41,240 nucleotides of DNA, taken from NCBI GenBank assembly GCA_031262525.1, contig JAISHM010000015.1, positions 1 through 41,240 of the forward strand. The letters run 5' to 3'. Source of the stretch: Rickettsiales bacterium. GTDB taxonomy: Bacteria; Pseudomonadota; Alphaproteobacteria; Rs-D84. Both the position numbers and the translations under genes were made by a program. Within the stretch, counting starts at the first letter, position 1. The number at the start of each line of letters is the position of its first letter. The notes under the pieces were generated by a model that was given only the letters and a program-made list of their open reading frames with translations, did not search any database and was not told the origin of the DNA. Below, one piece after another: positions 8,625-14,269 of the stretch.

Positions 8625-8863
8625 TAACAATACTTTTTCTGAAATTTACGACCTGCGTGTGTTTTCAAGTATTGTTCAAACTTTTCTGCTTTTTCTTTAT
8701 TATCAAAAGCAAAGTAAGTTTGCAACTTCCAAGGTTTATACATATTTGTAAATCGCGAATTTCCATTATTGTGTTGGGAAAATCGTAATTTCAAATTATT
8801 TGTGCAACCTATATAAAAATGTTCTTGGCTATCTATACTTTGTAAGATATAAACATAAAACAT
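8624..8863 (-). CDS. Small single-domain GIY-YIG nuclease (URI type)
   Basis: This 79-residue protein consists only of the GIY-YIG endonuclease core: 'FYVYILQSIDSQEHFYIGCTNNLKLRFSQHN' has the paired Y-V-Y/Y-I-G strands and the catalytic Arg, and a conserved Glu follows in 'KAEKFEQYLKT'. Start ATG 8863 has the ribosome site AGAGAGG. Proteins this short are stand-alone GIY-YIG nucleases, some of which behave as homing enzymes. It lies between an intact and a partial copy of tRNA-Pro, both in the same orientation, so the tRNA promoter could transcribe it. Mobility is inferred from that arrangement. Confidence 0.9.
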   Translation of the reverse strand: MFYVYILQSIDSQEHFYIGCTNNLKLRFSQHNNGNSRFTNMYKPWKLQTYFAFDNKEKAEKFEQYLKTHAGRKFQKKYC

Positions 8864-9047
8864 TTTTATAACCTCTCTTTTTGAATCGTCCGTCTGTTGC
8901 GATGCAACAGCCGAGACGCTCCGTCACGCCCGCCTTCGGTTTTCAACCTCGGCTCGCCGCGATAAAATCGCGGGCGAGACGAGCGAACTTGCGACCCCTT
9001 GCACCCCATGCAAGTACTCTACCAGGCTGAGCTACACCCCGACGATT
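8625..9047 (-). mobile_element. Putative 423-bp GIY-YIG unit inserted in tRNA-Pro
   Basis: The duplicated unit comprises the GIY-YIG gene, a GC-rich non-coding stretch and a 58-nt 5' fragment of the tRNA. The stretch at 8880-8983 contains hairpins: CTGTTGC/GCAACAG (8894-8910) and CCGCGAT/ATCGCGG with a longer CTCGC..GCGAG extension (8953-8977). The break lies in the tRNA T-loop and leaves an intact tRNA on one side, as expected for an insertion that restores its target. A plain tandem duplication followed by insertion of the nuclease gene is the alternative. Confidence 0.6.
8984..9041 (-). pseudogene. Truncated tRNA-Pro 5' fragment
   Basis: Nucleotides 1-58 of tRNA-Pro(GGG) are perfectly preserved: acceptor 5' strand, D-arm, anticodon arm and half of the T-arm. 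The 3' half of the T-loop, the acceptor 3' strand and CCA are absent, replaced by unrelated GC-rich sequence. It cannot make a tRNA. On the minus strand it is the upstream copy, so the original tRNA promoter probably lies in 9048-9181. Confidence 0.9.
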
Positions 9048-9181
9048 CAATACAATTTTTTATAAAATTGTGTTTTTTATTATAATTTTTATGGGAATAA
9101 TTGCAAGATAAAAAAACACTTGCACGAATCGCAATGATTACTTTAATATCGTCGCATAGAAAAACAAGAGAAAGGAAAAAT

Positions 9182-9565
9182 ATGATTATAGGAATCGGCG
9201 TTGATATGGTGGATTGCAATCGGTTTCTGGACTGGTCAGCATTCAAAAAATCCCGTATTTTTACAAAGCAAGAGTTAGAATTTGCAGACAAAGACAATGT
9301 AAATTCTGAGCGTCATTTGGCAAATTTTTGGGCCGCGCGCGAGGCTTGTCTGAAAGCAATGGGGTGCGGATTTGGTGAAAACATAAATTTTTCCGATGTT
9401 TCGGTTATACATAACGAAAATGGTGCGCCAGAATTGTTGATAAGTGGCGGGGCACGGGCGGAATTAAAAACTCTGGCGGGGGCAGATGCGCGGGTGTTTG
9501 TTTCAATCACAGACCAGGGGGAATACTGCGTCGCAATGGTTGTTATTGAAAAAGTTGAAAAATAA
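9182..9565 (+). CDS. acpS: Holo-[acyl-carrier-protein] synthase
   Basis: Transfers 4'-phosphopantetheine from CoA to a serine of acyl carrier protein. The start is ATG 9182, after AGGAAA; the ORF track runs upstream without support. 'IGIGVDMVDCNRF' carries the metal-binding Asp, and 'ANFWAAREACLKAMGCG' matches the second family motif with the metal-binding Glu (Arg replaces the usual Lys before it). C-terminal 'VFVSITDQGEYCVAMVV' is also typical. The 127-residue length is normal. A strong terminator follows directly. Confidence 0.96.
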   Translation: MIIGIGVDMVDCNRFLDWSAFKKSRIFTKQELEFADKDNVNSERHLANFWAAREACLKAMGCGFGENINFSDVSVIHNENGAPELLISGGARAELKTLAGADARVFVSITDQGEYCVAMVVIEKVEK

Positions 9566-9567
9566 AG

Positions 9568-9594
9568 AATCGGGGATTTTTCCCGATTTTTTAT
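9568..9594 (+). terminator. Intrinsic terminator of acpS
   Basis: A 7-bp stem AATCGGG/CCCGATT with a 7-nt loop is followed by a T-rich run, 3 nt after the acpS stop codon. Confidence 0.9.
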
Positions 9595-9622
9595 TGAGAT
9601 TTATGGATTTTGTTTCTATAAT
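9594..9622 (+). promoter_or_regulatory. Promoter of the winged-helix gene / birA (leaderless start)
   Basis: TTGAGA and TATAAT are separated by exactly 17 bp. The -10 ends 6 nt before ATG 9629, so transcription would begin at about the start codon itself. No Shine-Dalgarno sequence precedes that ATG, which agrees with a leaderless mRNA. Confidence 0.65.
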
Positions 9623-9628
9623 AATACT

Positions 9629-10039
9629 ATGTTAAACGGAATCAGTTTTTGGACATCTGACAAAGTTTGGGCGGGAATTTTATCCGACCTGGGTGGAGTT
9701 TTTATATCACGGGGAAATGCTTCTGTGATTTGGCGGGCACCAAAAACAAAAATAAGCACAAATCAAATCGCAGCCGAATTTATTCGTTTACAGGACAACA
9801 ATGAAAATGAAATTATTAAAAAAATTTGTGGTGATAAAAAACTGACCGATATCGGGAGAAAAATTATTATTGCTTTGGCGAACGCGGGCACGAATGGAAT
9901 CAGTACCACAGAATTACAACAAAAATTAGGGTATGATGCGACGGCAAAGACCGGCGCGGTCGGCACCGCAATTTACCAATTGCGAAAAACTTTTGGCGCG
10001 AACTTTATAAAAAACACTAATGGAAAATACAAACTATAA
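9629..10039 (+). CDS. Winged-helix DNA-binding-like protein
   Basis: A 136-residue soluble protein. The C-terminal half ('LTDIGRKIIIALANAG' then 'AIYQLRKTFGANFIKNTNGKYKL') resembles the winged-helix domain of OmpR-type regulators: helix, recognition helix with 'LRK', then a wing. The N-terminal part ('WAGILSDLGGVFISRG') is unfamiliar. There is no receiver domain. The stop lies 20 nt inside birA, so the two are translated from one message. A role in regulating birA or biotin genes would be a guess; BirA here lacks its own N-terminal helix-turn-helix, which makes the pairing worth noting. Confidence 0.75.
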   Translation: MLNGISFWTSDKVWAGILSDLGGVFISRGNASVIWRAPKTKISTNQIAAEFIRLQDNNENEIIKKICGDKKLTDIGRKIIIALANAGTNGISTTELQQKLGYDATAKTGAVGTAIYQLRKTFGANFIKNTNGKYKL

Positions 10040-10694
10040 ACTTTTGTCATTTGATAAAATCCCCAGCACCCAAACAACGGCGGCGGCGCTGATTCGTGAT
10101 GGAAAAATAAATGGGAAAACTATTATTTTGGCAGATAAACAAAGCGCAGGTCGCGGACGCTATCGTCGCGTATGGATATCTGAACCTGGGAATTTATACG
10201 CCAGTTTTGTATATAATTGCACAGAGCGCGATTCGCGGGTTTCATACGCGATTGCGGTTGCGGTTGCAAATACTCTGATTGAATTTGGATTACAACCAGA
10301 AATAAAATGGCCAAATGATATTTTAATAGATGGAAAAAAAATTTGTGGAATTTTAATTGAATACTTATCCGACTTTATAATTATCGGTATCGGAATCAAC
10401 ATAAAATCAAATCCGAAAATTCGCGACACACAAACAACAAAAATTTCCGACTATAATTCACGAATTTCGCGTGATGATGTATTGGGTGCGCTGATAAAAA
10501 ATATGAATAAAAACATAGACCGCGATTTTTTACCAATAAAAAAACAATGGACCAATCTGGCGATGAATCTGGGTGAGGAAATTATTTATCGTGGCATAAA
10601 TGCGGTATTATGCGGGTTAAACGATGATGGTGGTTTGATTTTACGACGGGGCATGGAATACATCACAATTTATGGCGATGAAATTTCATATTGA
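10020..10694 (+). CDS. birA: Biotin-[acetyl-CoA-carboxylase] ligase
   Basis: Activates biotin with ATP and attaches it to the biotin carboxyl carrier protein. The biotinyl-AMP loop is 'SAGRGRYRRVW', the biotin-binding block 'IKWPNDILIDGKKICGILIE', and the C-terminal SH3-like domain ends at 'LILRRGMEYITIYGDEISY'. At 224 residues it is a monofunctional group I enzyme without the N-terminal repressor domain. Its start overlaps the preceding winged-helix gene by 20 nt. A promoter for the next cluster overlaps its 3' end. Confidence 0.95.
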   Translation: MENTNYKLLSFDKIPSTQTTAAALIRDGKINGKTIILADKQSAGRGRYRRVWISEPGNLYASFVYNCTERDSRVSYAIAVAVANTLIEFGLQPEIKWPNDILIDGKKICGILIEYLSDFIIIGIGINIKSNPKIRDTQTTKISDYNSRISRDDVLGALIKNMNKNIDRDFLPIKKQWTNLAMNLGEEIIYRGINAVLCGLNDDGGLILRRGMEYITIYGDEISY

Positions 10695-10719
10695 TTTTTA
10701 TTATGATTTATGATATACT
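10691..10719 (+). promoter_or_regulatory. Promoter candidate for the virion gene cluster
   Basis: TTGATT, a 17-bp spacer and TATACT preceded by TG (extended -10) overlap the end of birA. The predicted start, near 10726, would place two terminator-like hairpins in the 5' leader before the first cluster gene at 10836. Confidence 0.55.
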
Positions 10720-10747
10720 GATTATACACAACAAGAAATAAAATTTG

Positions 10748-10772
10748 ATGCGCCGCGGCGCATTTTTTTTAT
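10748..10772 (+). terminator. Intrinsic terminator 1 before the virion cluster
   Basis: The perfect 16-bp palindrome ATGCGCCGCGGCGCAT is followed by a run of about 9 T. It could end birA transcription or act as an attenuator for transcripts starting near 10726. Confidence 0.85.
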
Positions 10773-10784
10773 TTCTGAAATTAT

Positions 10785-10812
10785 ATTCCACGCATTCTGT
10801 GGAATTTTTTTT
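10785..10812 (+). terminator. Intrinsic terminator 2 before the virion cluster
   Basis: A 7-bp stem ATTCCAC/GTGGAAT with a 7-nt loop is followed by 8 T. It stands in tandem with the previous hairpin and ends about 24 nt before the first virion gene. Confidence 0.8.
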
Positions 10813-10835
10813 ATTAAACAGAGAGAAAATATCAA

Positions 10836-11231
10836 ATGGAAATGATTCTAATAAAAACAAATCCAGAAAACAAAACAGCAACCGCGGAAAAGATTGCAAA
10901 AATCATAATGATTGAAACAGGCGCAACCAGTTTATTGGCCGTGGAATCATTTGCGTCTATGATTTGCAACATCTGTAAAAAAACATCCAGACAATTTTCA
11001 GACATTTCCAACGATACCGACTTATTCAACAAAAATTATGACAATGTTGATACAAATTCACGCGAATATGCAATGTGTATCAGGGTCGCGCGTAAAATGA
11101 TGAACGGCGATTTATCCGACAATATTCGTGGCGCAATCCGTTGGCACAATAACAAACAGAATCCAAAATGGGCAAAAAACATTGGGTGGGTCGCGGTTGC
11201 TGATAATTTATTTTTTTATACAGGCTGTTAA
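10836..11231 (+). CDS. SleB-like cell wall hydrolase (phage lysis protein)
   Basis: A 131-residue protein. The central 'ESFASMICNICKKTSRQFSD' and C-terminal 'GAIRWHNNKQNPKWAKNIGWVAVADNLFFY' fit the Hydrolase_2/SleB pattern: a helix with conserved Glu, 'QFS', then His, 'P.WA' and a final 'FY'. In phages such enzymes degrade peptidoglycan at lysis. There is no signal peptide, so export would need the holin-like protein encoded 1 nt downstream. RBS AGAGAG precedes ATG 10836. It is the first gene of the virion cluster. The fold call is by motif and only moderately certain. Confidence 0.65.
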   Translation: MEMILIKTNPENKTATAEKIAKIIMIETGATSLLAVESFASMICNICKKTSRQFSDISNDTDLFNKNYDNVDTNSREYAMCIRVARKMMNGDLSDNIRGAIRWHNNKQNPKWAKNIGWVAVADNLFFYTGC

Positions 11232-11232
11232 A

Positions 11233-11457
11233 ATGAGAATACAAAAAATAGTTTTGGGCGGCTGGTGCGCGGGTCATCGGACATATATAATTTCTGGGGT
11301 CGGAATTATATCCGCAATCGCAGCGTATTTGGTCGGAGATGAAAATTTATTCACAATGATGAATTCTGTCTTTACCCTGGCGGGAATTTATTTTTTACGA
11401 AAATCAACAACAACAAAAAGGAAAAAAAATGGAAGTCCCAGAAAAGTTTCAGAATAA
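11233..11457 (+). CDS. Small holin-like membrane protein
   Basis: A 74-residue protein starting at ATG 11233 (the track ORF begins upstream in the same frame). Two hydrophobic segments are visible, about residues 19-35 ('IISGVGIISAIAAYLV') and 42-57 ('MMNSVFTLAGIYFL'), with a strongly basic tail ('STTTKRKKNG'). Size, topology and position next to a cell-wall hydrolase are those of a phage holin. It overlaps the scaffold gene by 29 nt. Confidence 0.65.
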   Translation: MRIQKIVLGGWCAGHRTYIISGVGIISAIAAYLVGDENLFTMMNSVFTLAGIYFLRKSTTTKRKKNGSPRKVSE

Positions 11458-12082
11458 TGACGGCACATTAAATTCAGACGCACTGATAAAATCATACAGC
11501 GAACTGGAAAAAAAATTGGGTACAATGATTTCTGTCCCAGGCGCTGATGCAGATAATGATACGCGTGAAAAATTTATGCGTGCCTTGGGCGTTCCAGAAA
11601 ATGCGAACGATTATCCAAAAAATGATTTGTTTGATGACGAAACGATTCGTGAAAAATTCCGCGATGCAGGTTTAACACCAACACAAGTTGAAAAAATTTA
11701 TTCAATCGCAAATGAATTTTTATCGCCTGCATTGTCTGAAATTTTTACAAAACAATCCGAAACAGATGCAATGAATGAATTAAAAAGTTTTTTCGGTGGC
11801 AATGATAAAATGATAACTGCTTTAAAAGAAATTGATGCGTATGCAGAAAAATTTTTACCAGCCGACGCATACGAAACTCTGACCGCGTCACCCGCAGGAA
11901 TCAAGAGCATTTACAAGATGATGCAAAGCGCAGAACCAGAAATAGAAGTTGGAAATTTACGCAGCGAAAAATTATCTGATTCTGATTTACGTGCAATGAT
12001 GCGCGACCCAAAATATTGGCGCGACCACGATACAGAATATGTTCGCAAAGTTGAAAATGGTTTCAAAAAATTATATGCGTAA
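11429..12082 (+). CDS. Capsid assembly scaffold-like protein (T7 gp9 type)
   Basis: A 217-residue acidic, helical protein. The start 'MEVPEKFQNNDGTLNSDALIKSYSELEKKL' and the end 'LRAMMRDPKYWRDHDTEYVRKVENGFKKLY' match the layout of scaffold/capsid-assembly proteins of T7-like podoviruses: an N-terminal 'P.KF...G.L...ALl.SY.eLEkk' block and a C-terminal capsid-binding helix rich in Asp/Lys. The block 'GVPENANDYP' is also usual there. It lies upstream of the capsid gene, as in T7, although an H1-like gene intervenes. RBS is a purine-rich AAAAAGGAAAA. Confidence 0.8.
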   Translation: MEVPEKFQNNDGTLNSDALIKSYSELEKKLGTMISVPGADADNDTREKFMRALGVPENANDYPKNDLFDDETIREKFRDAGLTPTQVEKIYSIANEFLSPALSEIFTKQSETDAMNELKSFFGGNDKMITALKEIDAYAEKFLPADAYETLTASPAGIKSIYKMMQSAEPEIEVGNLRSEKLSDSDLRAMMRDPKYWRDHDTEYVRKVENGFKKLYA

Positions 12083-12121
12083 ATTTTTTTAATTTTTTTT
12101 TTAGTTTTTTTCTCTTTTCTC

Positions 12122-12150
12122 TTTACTATTTTTTTTGTTTCATATAAAAT
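12122..12150 (+). promoter_or_regulatory. Promoter candidate for the histone-H1-like gene
   Basis: TTTACT, a 17-bp spacer and TAAAAT lie in the T-rich gap after the scaffold gene, about 55 nt before ATG 12205. With the terminator at 12450, this makes the H1-like gene a self-contained unit. Confidence 0.45.
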
Positions 12151-12204
12151 GTAATCAAGAACAAAAAAATTTTGTTCCAAACAAAAAACAAAAAGGAGAG
12201 GGGA

Positions 12205-12411
12205 ATGGCATTTTCATTCTTGAAACCAGCGGCGAAAAAAGTTGCAGCAAAAAAACCAGTTGCAGCGAAAAAGCCAGCCGCAAAAAAACCAGCAGCGAAA
12301 AAAGTTGCGGTTAAAAAACCTGCGGCAAAAAAACCAGTTGCAAAGAAAGTAGTTGCAAAAAAACCTGTGGCGAAAAAGCCAGCGGCAAAAAAAGTCGTTA
12401 AAAAGAAATAA
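12205..12411 (+). CDS. Histone H1-like Lys/Ala/Pro-rich DNA-binding protein
   Basis: A 68-residue protein made almost entirely of AAKKP/VAKKP repeats after a short 'MAFSFLKP' head. This composition is that of bacterial H1/HupN-tail-like nucleoid proteins, which bind DNA through lysines. ATG 12205 follows the strong site AAGGAGAGGGG; the track start upstream is not used. The repeat units vary in codon choice, so the tract is not a recent slippage product. It sits between scaffold and capsid genes with its own promoter candidate and terminator, like a phage 'moron'. DNA packaging or compaction in the particle is an inference. Confidence 0.85.
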   Translation: MAFSFLKPAAKKVAAKKPVAAKKPAAKKPAAKKVAVKKPAAKKPVAKKVVAKKPVAKKPAAKKVVKKK

Positions 12412-12449
12412 TTTAATTATTACTTTTTAGGTTTATCAGGTTAAAATAA

Positions 12450-12477
12450 AAAATCCGCGTTCGCGGATTTTTTATTT
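12450..12477 (+). terminator. Intrinsic terminator after the H1-like gene
   Basis: An 8-bp stem AATCCGCG/CGCGGATT with a 2-nt separation is flanked by A-run and T-run, so it would work in both directions. Confidence 0.88.
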
Positions 12478-12571
12478 TAATAATTTTATACAGATTCGCG
12501 GACAAGCGCGTGCGCCCCGCATATTTATTTTAATGGCGCGGAAACGCATAACCAAAAAAATAAATTTCACC

Positions 12572-12597
12572 AATCGGACAATATGTCCGATTTTTTT
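12572..12597 (+). terminator. Terminator-like hairpin just before the capsid gene
   Basis: An 8-bp stem AATCGGAC/GTCCGATT with loop AATAT is followed by 7 T, ending 26 nt before the capsid ATG. No gene lies between this hairpin and the previous terminator, so it may act as an attenuator or RNA-stability element for the capsid message. Confidence 0.75.
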
Positions 12598-12622
12598 AAT
12601 CATAAAACAAAAGGAGTTACAG

Positions 12623-13435
12623 ATGTCTGAATCTATAAACACAGCGTTTGTAAAACAATTCGAAGCCGAGGTTCATCTGGCCTATCAACAGATGGGCACA
12701 AAACTGCGCAACACAATTCGCAGCAAATCCGGTGTAATCGGGGCCAGCACAACTTTCCAAAAAGTCGGCAAAGGAACCGCCAGCACAAAAACTCGTCATG
12801 GGCTGGTGCCTGTAATGAATCTGAATCACGAACCTGTGGAATGCACCCTGACCGATTACTATGCGGGCGATTGGGTTGATGCATTGGATGAAATCAAGGT
12901 CAATATAGACGAACGCCGCGTCGTCGCATCTGCGGGTGCATACGCGTTGGGTCGCAAAACAGACGAATTGATAATTGGCGCAATGACAACAGCAACCAAC
13001 TTGGTCGGAACAAACACAGCATTGACCAAGGATTTAATCCTGTCGGCGGTTGAACAATTAAACGCGAACGATGTCCCAGACGATGGTCGCAGATTCTGTG
13101 TGGTCGGCGTTCATCAGTGGAACCAATTATTGGGTATGGACGAATTTGTATCTGCCGAATATGTCGGCAACGAATCACCATTGACCAATGGTTTTGAATT
13201 ACGCAAATGGTTGGGTATCAACTGGATTATGCATAACGGATTACCGATTGCTGACGATGTGCGTTCTTGCTTTATGTATCACGCATCCAGCATTGGGCAC
13301 GCATGCGGACAAGAAGTCAAATCAGATATTTTCTGGAATGGCGAACGCGCCGCACACTTTATCAGCAACAGCATGTCCCAGGGTAGCGTTCTGATTGACA
13401 ATGATGGAATCATCAAAATCAATTGTGCTGAATAA
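12623..13435 (+). CDS. Major capsid protein (podovirus type)
   Basis: A 270-residue protein. ATG 12623 follows AAGGAG; the longer track ORF would run through a terminator hairpin and is rejected. The N terminus 'SINTAFVKQFEAEVHLAYQQMGTKLRNTIR' and the middle 'DWVDALDEIKVNIDERRVVASAGAYALGRKTDELI' are typical of major capsid proteins of T7-like and related podoviruses, followed by 'GVHQWNQLLGMDEFVSAEYVG'. The HK97 fold is expected from the family. It has no frameshift and an ordinary length for this group. It is followed by an inverted repeat and a small capsid-linked gene. Confidence 0.88.
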   Translation: MSESINTAFVKQFEAEVHLAYQQMGTKLRNTIRSKSGVIGASTTFQKVGKGTASTKTRHGLVPVMNLNHEPVECTLTDYYAGDWVDALDEIKVNIDERRVVASAGAYALGRKTDELIIGAMTTATNLVGTNTALTKDLILSAVEQLNANDVPDDGRRFCVVGVHQWNQLLGMDEFVSAEYVGNESPLTNGFELRKWLGINWIMHNGLPIADDVRSCFMYHASSIGHACGQEVKSDIFWNGERAAHFISNSMSQGSVLIDNDGIIKINCAE

Positions 13436-13443
13436 CATAAAAA

Positions 13444-13467
13444 ATGGCGCGTCAAATGGCGCGCCAT
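13444..13467. other. Inverted repeat between capsid and next gene
   Basis: An 8-bp stem ATGGCGCG/CGCGCCAT with an 8-nt loop is followed on the + strand by A residues, so it is not a rightward terminator. It may stabilise the capsid message. Confidence 0.6.
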
Positions 13468-13489
13468 AAAAAAACAAAGAGGTTTTCCA

Positions 13490-13717
13490 ATGGCTTTCCA
13501 AAATAAAAACTTGTCTGTAATTGCGTATGCAAATGGCTTTACCCTGTGGCACTATGCCGCTGATGAGTCTATAAAAACAATCAGCGCGACCGGATATTTT
13601 AATCCGATAAAATCTTTGATGAATACTGGCGACATAATTATCATCAACGCAAACGATGATACAGCAATCAAAAAAATAAAATTTTCCGCGCAAAACATAA
13701 ACACAACAAATTTATAA
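13490..13717 (+). CDS. Small phage head-associated protein
   Basis: A 75-residue protein: 'KNLSVIAYANGFTLWHYAADE', then 'TGYFNPIKSLMNTGDIIIINANDD'. Short proteins with the 'ANGFTLWHY...ATGYF...GD.I' pattern recur directly behind capsid genes in podovirus-like prophages; I know them only as structural or hypothetical proteins, possibly decoration or head-fibre related. RBS AGAGG precedes ATG 13490. There is no membrane segment. Confidence 0.7.
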   Translation: MAFQNKNLSVIAYANGFTLWHYAADESIKTISATGYFNPIKSLMNTGDIIIINANDDTAIKKIKFSAQNINTTNL

Positions 13718-13739
13718 CAAAACCAAAGGAGACCATAAA

Positions 13740-14267
13740 ATGTTAACAACCATAGACCTGTGTTCAATGGCATTATTAAAAATTGGTGAAAAACCGATTT
13801 TATCCTTGAACGAAGAAACCCCAACCGCTGCAATTTCACGGACTTTGTTTGACCAATCTATAAATTATGTTTTGTCGTTGCATCCTTGGAAATTCGCGAC
13901 ACAAAAAATAACACTGACAAAAACAGACGGGGGGGATTTTGCCCTGCCCGTAAATGTCTTGCGTGTAATTGACTGCGACTGTGCGCTGTATCAAGTATCT
14001 AATAATCGCGTCGCTGCACCTGTTGATACAATTGAGATAACCGCAATCATCAAAGTCAATCCAGAAAATATGCCATCTTATTTTGTAAATGTGGCAACCC
14101 TGTATTTGGCACGCGAATTTTGTATGCCACTGACCGGAGATCAAAATTTACTGCGCACTATCGCAGCGCTATACGAATCTGAATTACGCGCCGCAAAATT
14201 CATAGACAGCACAATGTCAAATGCAAATGACATTGAAAACTTTTCTTTAATCAGTGCGAGGTTTTAA
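13740..14267 (+). CDS. Tail tubular protein A-like adaptor (T7 gp11 type)
   Basis: A 175-residue protein. The N terminus 'TTIDLCSMALLKIGEKPILSLNEETPTAA' and 'VLSLHPWKFATQKITL' are the recognised beginning of gp11-like adaptor proteins, which form the ring between portal and tail nozzle. The mid part 'LPVNVLRVIDCD' and the C-terminal helix 'YESELRAAKFID' also fit. RBS AAAGGAGA precedes ATG 13740. It ends 2 nt before the next structural gene. Confidence 0.88.
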   Translation: MLTTIDLCSMALLKIGEKPILSLNEETPTAAISRTLFDQSINYVLSLHPWKFATQKITLTKTDGGDFALPVNVLRVIDCDCALYQVSNNRVAAPVDTIEITAIIKVNPENMPSYFVNVATLYLAREFCMPLTGDQNLLRTIAALYESELRAAKFIDSTMSNANDIENFSLISARF

Positions 14268-14269
14268 TT

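Noticed and set aside
8880-8983. Additional tRNA or structured RNA in the GC-rich spacer of the GIY-YIG unit
   Set aside because: Hairpins are present, but no cloverleaf with an anticodon arm can be built outside the copied tRNA fragment.
10748-10812. Riboswitch in the leader of the virion block
   Set aside because: Two simple hairpins with T-runs are visible, but no conserved aptamer core that I recognise.
12205-12411. CRISPR or satellite repeat reading of the AAAAAACCAG-type repeats
   Set aside because: Units are of mixed length, with codon-level variation, and keep one reading frame; they encode the KP-rich protein.
12533-12622. N-terminal extension of the capsid ORF
   Set aside because: The extension runs through a terminator hairpin; ATG 12623 has AAGGAG at proper spacing and gives the expected capsid N terminus.
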